Shown here: piece by piece, positions 1 through 10,205 of the stretch
How the letters are laid out: each line of letters begins with the position of its first letter
Position numbering within the stretch: position 1 is the first letter of the stretch
Source: Trema orientale
Taxonomy: Eukaryota; Streptophyta; Magnoliopsida; Rosales; Cannabaceae
NCBI GenBank assembly: GCA_002914845.1
Contig: JXTC01000103.1
Span: 84,482 to 148,481, forward strand
Direction: 5' to 3'
DNA: 64,000 bases
The notes under the pieces: model-generated
Told to the model about the DNA's origin: nothing
What the model saw: only the letters and a program-made list of their open reading frames with translations
Database searches by the model: none
Position numbers and translations under genes: made by a program

Positions 1-1373
1 GGAGGAATAATCCACTAAGCACTCTAAAATAACAATAATCAAGAGATATTTTAAAAATCAAGTCACCACTGTTAGACTTTCAATTTTATATATATACCAA
101 ACTATGGTTCTTAATCATATCCTCTATAAAGATACGGGTTACTAGTACAATTGTAATATAACTAGAGAATTTAATTTACCTACGCTAGTTACATAAAAAC
201 AAAACAAAGTTAAGCATCTTAAACAAGGAATTCACTACTGTAACTATGTTAGAAAACACTCATGACCATCTTCGTCTATACCTTTATATATATGTATATA
301 AAATAGGTAAATCTTCTAACGAATTGTGGCTCAAGTTAGGTGAATAATCAAACGTATAGATAAAACAAATTTATATTTAATTCACTAGCATAAAAAGAAG
401 TGAAAGAACACAATTAATTTAAGTTATAAACAAGTATCATTAATACACTTATTCATTTAATTGATTTGACACCACCTTTTCACGTGTAGTGATTTCTAAC
501 ACCAAAAAGAAGTGAAAGACACAATTAATTTAAGTTATAAACAAGTACCATTAATACACTTATCCATGTAGAAGATTTGACACCACCTTTTCATGTGTAG
601 TGATTTCTAATACCAAAAGCATAACTCCATATCTCATATATAGATATAGACAACTAAGAAGAACGGAGAAGTTCAAGAATGAATAGTATCAGATCGTTTA
701 TACTACCTTTTCACGGATACCAGTGAGGAGAATAAAGTAATAAGTTTAACTGACTTTGATGTATTTGAGAGGAAAGAAACAGGACTAAGAACTATCTTTA
801 ATACATATTAGCTGAAGTTTAGACAAAACTTGCCGACACGGTAAGTCGGTTCTTTCTTTTTCCTTTTTTTTTTTTTAATTTATAAAACCAATAATCTGCC
901 TTAAACAAATAAAGTCTACTGAACATGTCATATATGATTTTACCATAATAACACATAAACTACAAATAATTGTGCGTACATGTGAACTAAAAATTAAATT
1001 TACCTTGTGCAACTTAACTCAACAATTTACATCTAAGATAAAATTCCTATGAATTATTACGTGGAGACAAAAATTATTACTCACAAAATGATAGTCTCCT
1101 ACATGCAAGCCCAAATTAGGTAATAATAATAATATGTGTGAAAATAAGTAACCCTATAATATTATCGTGTCAAGTTACTACACGTCAATCTCGTACCAAC
1201 AGGCATATTTGAGCATTTCACTGCACTAATACTCTTTAGAGAATTAAAATTAGCAACCATAACAAATTCATAAGAATAGTGCTCAAAATAACAGGCACAT
1301 AAGATCGATATTAAATGCAATGCAATCATGCTATTATTGGCTCTCTTAATTATGTGAGGAACTGGATGTTACA
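1..1373 (-). mobile_element. Tekay-type gypsy LTR remnant (U3 part)
   Basis: This AT-rich stretch has no coding potential. Its right end, read on the minus strand, begins TGTAACATCCAG, a gypsy LTR terminus like the one at 22988. The segment from about 1180 to 1350 resembles 58920-59080 in the LTR of element F (shared 'gagcatttcactgca' and 'aatgcaatcatg'). It is therefore most likely the U3 part of a minus-strand LTR whose remainder lies left of the window. The similarity is strongest after about 760; the first 700 bases are assigned mainly by continuity. Confidence 0.55.
392..616. repeat. Two-copy direct repeat, 112-bp period
   Basis: Two adjacent copies start at 392 and 504, each beginning 'aaaaagaagtgaaaga' and containing 'ttgacaccaccttttca' and 'gtgtagtgatttctaa'. 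They differ at a few positions. The repeat lies inside the LTR remnant and has no coding content. The cause is presumably local slippage or unequal exchange. Confidence 0.85.
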
Positions 1374-1816
1374 TTAGGGCTGTCTAATTAAGTGGAGCCA
1401 TTAAGTGATCTAATTGAGGGCTCAGGAAGTTACCTATTAAGTATGGACTCTGTAATGTGTGATTACCTAATCTTAGTCCAATAAGGATTGATGGGGTCTT
1501 TATTGGCTACTAGTATATAAGGACATAACTACAAGGGTTTTGGTCCCCAAGCCAAATATAATGCGTGCTCTTCTCCTCTACTTCCATCAATAGAGAGAGT
1601 TCCCATTGAGCGTACATAGATCTGGCTGTGGAAGACCTTCTACCCTCAAACTCTAATCAGTTAATCGCTTTCGCTTTTGTGATCTCATCCTTTGGTGTCA
1701 ATCTCAATGGATTCAAGTTAGTCACGGATTTCTCTCAACAAATCTTTTCTTGACAATTTGGCATGATAGATTCTGGGATTTTATTTGATTTAATAATTCA
1801 TTATGTATATCTAACA
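1374..1816 (+). mobile_element. copia-1 5' LTR, 5'-truncated
   Basis: The segment ends TATCTAACA and is followed two bases later by a tRNA-Met-type primer binding site, which defines it as a 5' LTR. The reverse-complement LTR at 21267-21773 aligns through 'agggctgtctaattaag' and 'gtcaatctcaatg' but has about 62 extra bases at its 5' end (starting TGTTGGATTACTTG). The copy here has therefore lost its U3 start, where it joins the gypsy remnant. A TATA box lies at 1514. Expected full length is about 505 bp. Confidence 0.8.
1514..1520 (+). promoter_or_regulatory. TATA box of the copia-1 LTR
   Basis: The motif TATATAA lies inside the 5' LTR, and the related minus-strand LTR at 21267-21773 keeps it in 'ccttatatactagtag'. 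It would drive transcription of the genomic RNA starting roughly 30 bases downstream. Confidence 0.6.
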
Positions 1817-1818
1817 AG

Positions 1819-1831
1819 TGGTATCAGGAGC
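1819..1831 (+). other. Primer binding site (tRNA-Met type)
   Basis: The sequence TGGTATCAGGAGC follows the LTR end after two bases. It matches the plant initiator tRNA-Met primer site TGGTATCAGAGC with one extra G. It marks the start of the copia-1 internal region and where minus-strand DNA synthesis would begin. Confidence 0.8.
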
Positions 1832-2039
1832 AGAAATCATGTTAAATTGCTTAGGATAATCATGCATGTCTCTTTTTTGTGATATCTTTACCTATTTGGC
1901 TTTCTAGGGTTTCGATATAACATATATGACTGATGAATTTTTCATGATTTTGTTGAGATATTGAGTGTTTGAGGGTTGAATTCTAAGTTTTGGGTCATAA
2001 AGTTTGCAGATTAGGGCGAAAAATCGCATTAGGTTTGAG

Positions 2040-2063
2040 TTACCCGATTTTAAAATCGGGTAA
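2040..2063. repeat. Perfect 24-bp palindrome in the leader
   Basis: The 12-base arm TTACCCGATTTT is followed directly by its exact reverse complement. It lies about 220 bases downstream of the primer site in copia-1. It could form a hairpin, or pair between two RNA copies. Confidence 0.95.
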
Positions 2064-2080
2064 TCAACATTCAGGCCACA

Positions 2081-2205
2081 GCACGGTGCTGCGGCGCCGA
2101 GCCACATATCAGGTGGTGTATACGGATCAGGTGGCACCGCGGCGCCACGCGAGTGGCACTGCAGTGCCACCATTTAAGCACGGTGGCGCCGCAGTGCCAC
2201 CACCT
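2081..2205. repeat. GC-rich cluster of short palindromes
   Basis: Three 18-base units based on GTGGCNCYGCRGYGCCAC lie at 2131-2148, 2153-2170 and 2183-2200; the middle one is a perfect palindrome. A related 'gctgcggcgccga' precedes them at 2088. GC content is far above the surrounding DNA. Similar GGCGCC-rich islands occur at 33597, 37690, 47250 and 48524 in unrelated elements. Confidence 0.9.
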
Positions 2206-2949
2206 AGGAAGAGAAAAATTTTTAGGTCAATTTTTTGATCTAATTGAAGTATACGGTTTCGGTTTTGGGTAGAATTGAGTCGTTTTCGACTCAATTCAAG
2301 GAGTTCCAACCTAAAACTTAACTAATCAGTTTTTGTTTTCTCAACACAGCTTCAGTACGACTCACACTTTATCCATTGAAAGCTCTATTTGGCTTTAAGA
2401 GTTGATAAAAGTGCTTAAAACTCAGTTGGTCATCCATTAATATTTGTGCATTGAAATTTTCAGTTTAATATCCTGGGCACTTTGATTATTATTTTCTTCG
2501 TACTATTTGTTTAAATATTTTGAAATAGATGAGTTGAAAATGTTGCCAAAGTAATCTCTATTGTGTAGATTTATTTATTTTGAAATATTTAAATGATTGT
2601 GTGTTTATTGTTCATGCGAATAGTTACCGGCCTAAAGGAAGGTGGTTATTTGGCCGAATAATGAGCACACCTGCGGTAATAGATATATGATGGTTATTAA
2701 GCTTACATGTGGATAGTAAATCGGCCCAAAGGAAGATTTACTGTCTGACTGGATTTACTATCAATATTTGATTACTGCACTGAAGAGTACCACTAACAAG
2801 TTAATAAGTCGGCCCAAAAGAAGGCTTATATTGATGTTGTTCTAGGTATCTTGTGATGGGAGCCCACTTTATATGTTTGTTTGGCTGTATGTCATACCAG
2901 TACATCTTATTTTGTATCCTCAGTTTATGACATGTTATCAATGTGAGTT

Positions 2950-3676
2950 GTTATTTTTGCTTTTGTTCTCTGTTCAGTTTCTGCTTCAAGCATATCTGCT
3001 AATTTGAATTCAATTCCTGTGCTTAACGGCACAAATATCAAGAAGTATAAAGAGCACGTTATGATTGTGCTCGGTTGCATGTATATGGACTTTGCACTTA
3101 GGAAAGAACAACCTGTTGCTCTTACGGATGAAAGTTCTGATATAGATATTAAGAACTTTGAGCAGTGGGAATGTTCTAATCGCATGAGTCTTATGATCAT
3201 GAAACATTCTATACCTGAGACTATTAGGGGCACTGTGCCAGAGGTTGATAATGTTAAGGCGTTCCTTGACACAATTGTGGAATGTTTCCAAAGGAATGAA
3301 AAAGCGGAAACAAGTACCATGTTGAGCAATTTACTTGCTATGCATTATAAAGGTAAAGGGAATATCAGGGAGTACATCATGGAGATGTCCAATCTGGCTT
3401 CAAAACTAAAGGCATTTAAGTTAGAACTGTCGGATGACTTGCTCGTGTAATTAATACTACTCTCTCTTCCGCCACAATTCAGTCAATTTAAAGTGAGTTA
3501 CAACACTCAGAAAGAAAAATAGACTCTTAACGAGCTCATATCTTAATGTGTGCAAGAAGAGAATAGATTGAAGCGAGATAAAACAGAGAGTACTCACTTA
3601 GCAACAACCTCTCAAGATAAGAAAAGAAAAAGAACTAAGGATAAAGGAGCTGCATCTGGGACTTTCACATACTAAA
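2950..3676 (+). pseudogene. copia-1 gag, degenerate
   Basis: The longest open part, 3004-3450 (148 codons), resembles the UBN2/gag-polypeptide domain of plant copia elements, with features such as 'LNGTNIKKYKEHVMIVLG' and 'YKGKGNIREYIMEMSNLASK'. A stop at 3448 ends it. Homology continues through 3451-3676 in broken frames with several stops, including a lysine-rich stretch before the zinc knuckle. The true start is uncertain because the frame stays open upstream of the ATG at 3004. Gag would form the cytoplasmic virus-like particle. The copy is non-functional. Confidence 0.8.
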
Positions 3677-4558
3677 GTGCAAAAGAAACAAGATGAGAAA
3701 TCAACTTGTTTCTTTTGCAAGAGGGCAGGTCATGTGAAGAAGGAATATCCCAAGTACGCCGTCTGGCGTGTCAAGAAGGGTAAGCTTCTCAATTTTGTCT
3801 ATTCTAAGGTTAATCTTATTTCTGTACCTAATCATACTTGGTGGGTAGATACCAGTGCTACTACTCACATAAGTGTGTCTATGCAGGGTTGTCTGAGGAG
3901 CCGCTTGCCAAGTGATGCTGAAAGATACATCTATGTGGGCAACGACGATACAGCTGCAGTGGAGGCAATAGGCCTATTTAGGTTGCAATTAAGTTCCGGT
4001 TTATTTTTAGATTTGGATGAGACATTTATTGTACCGTCATTTAGATGGAATTTAATTTTCATTTCAGTTTTGGACAAATCAGGTTATTCTTATTCATTTA
4101 AAAATAATAAATTTTGTCTTTTTCAAAATTCTAATATTATTGTGACTGGTACTTTGATTGATAACCTATATAAAGTTGACACTATTACCTCAATTAATGA
4201 AACTTTGCATGTCGAGAAACGTGGTACAAAACGTAAAACCATTGATAATTATTCTATGTTATGGCACAAGCGATTAAGACACATCTCTAAACAGAGAATA
4301 CAACGTCTTGTGTCAGATGGAATTCTTGACCCACTTGACCTCACAGATTTCACAGTTTGTATTGAGTGCATTAAAGGAAAACAGAGAAATATACGTAAAT
4401 TAGGTGTTAATAGGAGTTCCGGTGTCTTAGAACTGATACATACTGATATCTGCAGTCCATTCCCTACGGCTTCTTGGAATGGCCAACAGTATTTCATCAC
4501 GTTTATAGACGATTACTCTCGGTATGGGTACCTATATTTAATTCATGAGAAGTCATAA
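3677..4558 (+). pseudogene. copia-1 zinc knuckle, protease, integrase start
   Basis: This open stretch of 293 codons carries, in order: a CCHC knuckle (CFFCKRAGHVKKEYPKY) whose last cysteine is tyrosine; a retropepsin site reading VDTSATTH where copia elements have D-T/S-G; a GAG-pre-integrase zinc site (WHKRLRH..., then C-x2-C); and the first integrase aspartate in IHTDICSPF, followed by FIDDYSRYG. It ends at a stop at 4556, beyond which integrase homology continues. The zinc knuckle and the protease are both damaged at key residues. Confidence 0.85.
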
Positions 4559-5580
4559 TCCCTGGACGTATTTAACGCTTTCAAAGCCGAAGTTGAAAAT
4601 TAACTCGACAAGAAAATTAAAGCCGTCAAATCTGATTGTGGTGGTGAATACCACGGTAGGTATGATAGATCCAGTGAACAACGTCCAGGACCCTTTGTCC
4701 AGTACCTAGAGGAATGTGGAATCGTCCCACAATACACAATGCCGAGAAAACCGAGCATGAATGGTGTTGCTGAGCGACGAAACCGAACACTTAAGGACAT
4801 AGTGAGGAGTATAATCAGTCATTCCTCCTTACCTGAATCACTCTGGGGAGAAGCACTTAAGACTGCAGTTTATATACTCAATTAGAGTATCCAGCAAATC
4901 AGTAGCTAAAATCCCATATGAACTATGGACATGCAAGAAGCCTAGTATTAAGCACTTGCATATTTGGGGTTGTCCAGCTGAGGCAAGGCCATACAGGCCA
5001 CATGAAGAAACTGGACTCAAGAACATTAAGCTGCTATTTTGTTAGCTACGATAAAAGATCTAGGGGTTGCAAATTCTATGATCCCTCTAACAGGTCCTTT
5101 TTTGAGACGGGTAATGCGAGATTCCTTGAGAATGTTAAGATCTCGGGGGAAGATAAGATTAGGGATATTGTCTTTGAGGAGGAATTTGTTTCTCTTCCTA
5201 CAGTTGCTATTGGAGGTAATCAGGCTCCTTTGCCTGACATTATTCAAGAAGCAAATCCGGAAATTCAAGATAATATTCTGCAACTCCCTCTCCCACATGA
5301 GGAAGTTGCTCCTGAAGAGCAACCTCAACAACCTCAAGAGGAAGTGCCACTAAGGAGATCTACTAGGGAAAAGAGAAGCACGATTCCGGATGATTATGTC
5401 ATCTATCTCCTAGAACATGAGTTTGATATAGGAGTGGAAAATGATCCAATCAATTTCATTCAAGCCAAACAAAGTTCAAAATCCCAACAGTGGATCGCTG
5501 CTATGGAAGATGAGATGAAATCTATGAAAGACAACGACGTTTGGGAACTTGTCGAATTGTCAGCAGGAAAGAAGCCTATT
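4559..5580 (+). pseudogene. copia-1 integrase core, linker and RT start
   Basis: Integrase continues after the stop at 4556 with another in-frame stop near 4601, then SDCGGEYHG and a [12 protein letters not shown] signature around 4770. A frameshift near 4880 moves homology to the frame open at 4918-5595, which covers the integrase C-terminal part, an acidic and glutamine-rich linker, a stretch rich in basic residues and the start of reverse transcriptase (WIAAMEDEMKSMKDNDVWELVEL). RT is cut after codons for KKPI, where the solo LTR begins at 5581. RT resumes in phase at 8414. Confidence 0.85.
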
Positions 5581-8413
5581 TGTAACATCCCCTGATCCCA
5601 CACACGTACGTAAGGCTACTTGTATAAATATTTAGTGAGATCGGGAGATGTTACTTGACTTAGAATGGGTAAAACCAGAGAAAATTAAAACTTTTGACTT
5701 TCTAGAGAGAGAAAGAAAAACTCCACTCATTGTTTTTACATATAGTATAATTTATACATACATATATACTCCCAAAGTGGACCTCTCATAAAAATATACA
5801 TAATGTACACACATTCAAAACAGATACAAAATTCCCAGTCAGGAAACCACAGCGTCAAAATGCTCATATACACAAGCCGCTGTCGGAAAGTCAGCGCTCC
5901 TCCTCTAAACTCACATATGAGTAGTATCATCTACAATGTAAGAATGTTTGTGAGTATAAAACTCAGTAAGTAACGAGTGCAAATGCAACATGCATATTCT
6001 AGAAAACAGATAATGGTATGATTGGGATCCCTGTGTATTTTGTATTATTTGACAAGACCGTGAATCGCATACTGAGCCACTCAGATAACTAATAACTAAT
6101 CATAAGCCGTCGTATGGAGGTCTTGAGTCTCAAATACATTTCAAACCCCTCTGTGTACTACAGAGGTCCTCCCCATACTGCTATCAGAGTGTTCCCGAAA
6201 GAACTAAATATTGTCCTCGGAGGAACCTAATAATGTCCCTGAAGGAACCAGATAATGTTCCCGAAGGAACCAGATAATTGGGCGCTAGCCCGCCACTCCC
6301 TATTCACTAATACTCGTCAGGCAATATAAATACACCACATGTTCATGCCTCATGTATGTCGGAATAACAGATTTAGATATTTATGCTTTAGGCATAACAG
6401 AATAACAAATACAACTTTTCATATAATTCAAGGATTCCACAAGTTCACAGAACAATTAATTTCTTACATTGCAGGTGTAATGTTACTTACCTTATGTCTG
6501 ACAGAAAAGATAGTGAAAAGGGTCAGAATCCTCTGTGGTAAGGTGTGTGGAAGACCTGATATCAATTTCATTACTAGAATGATTACTAAATTATAAAAAT
6601 GCTTAAAGAAAGCTACCACAAGCACAAATCACAACTTTCACAAAATCAGGAAATCTAATCACAAAATGAACCAAAATGGCACATCCTTTCATAAAAACTA
6701 GTCTATTTGCTTCTAAATGGTACTATTTGGTTTTAAAAATATTTGGACAGCACCTTTCCTATTTTTAGGACATTCCCACATGATTAAAATCATGGTTTTA
6801 AATCTGCAATAACAATTAACAATTCAATTCCCAAATATACACGTCAAAGAGGATTACTTAGAACAATCTAAGTGCACTTGAACTTTTTTTCGTTTTAAAC
6901 AAGTTTAAAACCATTTTTACACTTGTGTGCCATCATAACCAGCCACCAAATGAGTCTAATAGCTAATAAGATCAATAAAATATACACTCCAAGTCTAAAA
7001 AAATCAGATTACAATTATAGAAAACTTAATCTATTATACATAGAAATACCTAATTCTATAAATAGCAAACTTTGGGGCTTTATGTTTAACATTAATCTTC
7101 CACTTGAATTTTATGTTTCCAGCAATATATAAGGGTTTCTAAGACTATTATTCATCAAATAATAGCTTAGGCTTAAGAGCTGAAATAAGGAAACACACTA
7201 CAATTTCAAAATCCTACTTAAACCTTACCTTGACTAGTTTGAGTCTTTGATAGACTTCTTGCCTTCTATCTCCACCAAACTGATTTCTAAGGCTTAGAAA
7301 TGGATTTTTGAACTTAAGAGGACCTGAAGAAACCAATATTTAAGTGGGAACAAGTAGAGAATTGAAATTAGAGGACAAGACCTAGAAAGAAGAACTTAGT
7401 GGAGTTAGCTTGACTAGGTTTGGTCTATCTTTCTTTCTAGAGCTCCAATTTGAGTTCTACCACTTGGAAACTCTTGGATATGGCTAAGAGGAGTTGAGAG
7501 AAGTCTAAAACTGAGTTGGAGAGTCTCAGGTCGTGGCTGGAGAGAAAGGGAAAGCAAATGACCAGATTTGGTCCAAAAGTGATACTTAATGACTAAGAAA
7601 TGGCATAACTTAAATTCTAAGAAGTATTTTGGGTATTTTGCTCATTGCTTTCCATGTGTCCAGCTCTAAAACATCCTTAGCATACTCACCACATTGCTGG
7701 TCCATCCTATACACCCAAGTGTAGACCAAAATGGTGAAACCTAGCTTAAGAGGTGAAAACTAATCGTACTTTGACCTATAATCCCATATGGCCAATCTTA
7801 TTGTAACCTAGTGAAACCTAGCCCCATAATCAATCATTAAACATAAAAATAAGTCAATTAGACTCTAATTAATAATGCAAACAAAGTATCAATGCCTAAT
7901 TATTAGAGTACACAAAGATGCATTACGCGATTAAGCTTAATCTAAGCTAGTTTAGTATAATTAAATACAGTTCAGTACAGTGACTGCCACTTACCTGAAA
8001 CCAATATTTTGAAAAATGTTAGAAATGGTTTCTACACATTAAATAAAAGCTATTTGACATGTTAAACGCACAGTAAATTTGGCTCCGAAAAGCATGAAAA
8101 ATGCATTTTACCGAAAAACTACTATTTGACCAAGTTATCAACAAACATGATTTTAATACATGTTCGTATAGTATTACTATTGATAAATGTATTCTTTGTT
8201 CCTTTCACACACCAAGCTCTCTCTCTGAGGGTACTGAGCCTTTACACTGCATGGGAGCACTTCCACAAACATTAGTACAATAATACAGATCATTTAACAA
8301 TCAGAATGAGTAATTTACCATGAAATTGATACTAGTTGCTTGATATGTCTATTATGCAATGTGAACATATTTATTATTAGCTTATTATGTATGTGAGAAT
8401 CTTGGGCATCACA
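5581..8413 (-). mobile_element. Solo Tekay-type gypsy LTR inside copia-1 RT
   Basis: The insert has TG...CA ends (left TGTAACATCC, right GGGCATCACA) and interrupts reverse transcriptase. It is flanked by CTATT (5576-5580) and TTATT (8414-8418), a 5-bp target duplication with one C/T difference. It contains no internal gypsy sequence, so it is a solo LTR left by LTR-LTR recombination. The left third (to about 6490) resembles the LTRs of element F, whereas 6490-8413 resembles the U3 of elements E and G, so it is mosaic. Confidence 0.92.
5931..6490 (-). other. Predicted LTR intron with paired ends (solo LTR)
   Basis: Reading minus, a donor-like GTAAGTAA at 6490-6483 is followed by CTGCAATGTAAGAA (6474-6461). 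The complements lie at the other end: CGTTACTTAC (5975-5966) and an acceptor-like ATTCTTACATTGTAG (5945-5931). The same arrangement occurs in four other LTRs here. Splicing is inferred, not shown. Confidence 0.4.
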
Positions 8414-9864
8414 TTATTGGTTGTAAATGGATTTTTAGAACCAAAAAGGATTCTAAAGGCAATATCGAGAGATATAAGGCTCGTCTAATTGCCAAGGGTT
8501 TCACTTAGAAAGAAGGCATTGATTATAAAGAGACTTTCCGTCCAGTTTCTTCGAAAGACTCTTTCAGAATAATTATGGCACTAGTAGCTCATTTTGATCT
8601 AGAGCTACATCAGATGGATGTAAAGACTGCGTTTCTCAATGATGATATTGAGGAAACGATTTACATGGTACAGCCAGAAAATTTTCTAACTGGAGATCCA
8701 AAATCTATGGTTTGTAAACTAAAGAAATTCATCTATGGTCTCAAACAAGCATCCCGTCAATGGTATCATAAGTTCCATCAAGTTATTTCTTCATTCGGTT
8801 TTGAGGAAAATTCAGTAGATGGATGTATTTATCACAAGTTCAGTGGGAGTAAATATATCTTCTTGGTTTTGTATGTCGATGACATACTTTTGGCAAGCAA
8901 TGATATAGGCTCACTGCATGAAACCAAGAGGTTTCTATCAAACAAATTTGAGATGAAAGATCTTGGGGACGCCTCTTTTGTATTAGGGATTAAAATACAC
9001 CGAGATCGCTCTTAGGGCATTCTTGGATTATCACAAAAGAGCTATATCGAAAAAGTGCTTGATAGATTTGGCATGAGTAAGTGTGCCCCAGGAGATACAC
9101 TTATTGCTAAGGGTGATAAATTTAGTTTCATTCAATGTCCCAAGAATGAGTTTGAAGCTAAAGAAATGCAGAAGATCCCTTATACATCTGTAGTAGGGAG
9201 TCTGATGTATACTCAGGTGTGTACACGTCCAGATATAGTGTACATACTTAGAGTGTTAGGCAGATATTTAAGCAACCCTAGTATGGATCACTGGACAACA
9301 GCAAAGAGGGTTTTGCGATATTTACAGAGAACAAAAGATTACATGCTCACTTATCAGAGATCTGATCATTTGGAGATCGTGGGGTATTCCGACTCCGATT
9401 ATGCTGGATGCCTAGATAGTAAGAGATCCACTTCAGGCTATATTTACCTGCTTGCCGGAGGAGCTGTATCATGGAAGAGTGTTAAGCAGACGCTCACAGC
9501 TTTATCTAGTATGGAGGCAGAGTTTATAGCTTGTCATGAGGCATCAAATCAAGGATTATGGCTACGGAATTTTATCACCTGGCTGCGAATTGTCGATAGC
9601 ATTGAAAAGCCATTGAAGATTTATTGTGATAATAGAGCTGCTGTTCTATATTCCAATAACAACAGAAGCTCGTCAAAGTCTAAACACATTGACATTAAGT
9701 TTCTAGTTGTTAAAGAAAGAGTTCAGAGTCATCTAGTGTCTATAGAACATATCGGAACTAACTCCATGTTGGCGGATCTGCTCACCAAAGGTCTAGTGGC
9801 TAAGGTGTTTCATGAGTACACTGTTCATATGGGTATTGTACCATTTAAGGATGTTCAGAATTAG
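8414..9864 (+). pseudogene. copia-1 reverse transcriptase and RNase H
   Basis: Homology resumes at 8414 in the phase left at 5580. An in-frame stop (TAG) lies near 8506 and another at 9013; between them 8575-9015 keeps the RT core with DVKTAFLN and an intact YVDD (LYVDDILLAS). From 9055 to 9864 the RT thumb and RNase H are continuous, with YSDSDYAG, SSMEAEFIA, and a CDNRAAVLYSNNN...KHIDIKF block, ending in TKGLVAKVFHEYT and a stop. This is the best-preserved part of the element. The YVDD core survives, but the two stops would prevent a full enzyme. Confidence 0.9.
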
Positions 9865-10205
9865 TAGGAGTTAGATTTTACGAGTTCTATTTTGATAGAC
9901 ACATTTATTATTTGATATTAATAAAGTGATGATTTTCTTTTATACTTATCAACATGAAACCAAAGTAGCCTTCATTGCACTTAGGTAGGCAACTAAACCC
10001 ATCAATGATTATCAAATCAATACACGTAATGACACAGATCAAGTATGGATGTATGGCATAGAAATTACACGAAAAGTGATCTTATATGTCTATTTCCAAT
10101 TGGTCCATCATTATGATTCCAACGAATCAATCTTAGTCTTTCTCTTTATGCAAAACAGCAACTTTATGCAAAATAGCAGATAAAAAGAAAATAAAATATA
10201 AATTC
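9865..10205 (+). other. copia-1 3' untranslated remnant
   Basis: The non-coding tail after the RNase H stop starts purine-rich ('agtaggagttaga'). The expected polypurine tract (AAGTGGGAGATTG, kept beside the related LTR at 21774) and the 3' LTR are absent. Around 10206 the sequence changes to Tekay-type LTR. A deletion probably removed the 3' end of copia-1 and the start of the gypsy LTR. Confidence 0.55.

Larger units (their letters stand above)
1832..2949 (+). other. copia-1 untranslated leader
   Basis: About 1.1 kb lies between the primer site and the first recognisable gag sequence, with no convincing reading frame. The segment holds a perfect 24-bp palindrome and a GC-rich palindrome cluster (separate entries). 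From 2620 to 2830 it has repeated 'cggcccaaaggaag'-like motifs (2629, 2723, 2811). Leaders of LTR retrotransposons carry packaging and dimerisation signals, so structured RNA is plausible here. Confidence 0.6.

Noticed and set aside
1819-1831. Primer site considered as a tRNA gene fragment
   Set aside because: Only 13 bases match and position next to the LTR explains it.
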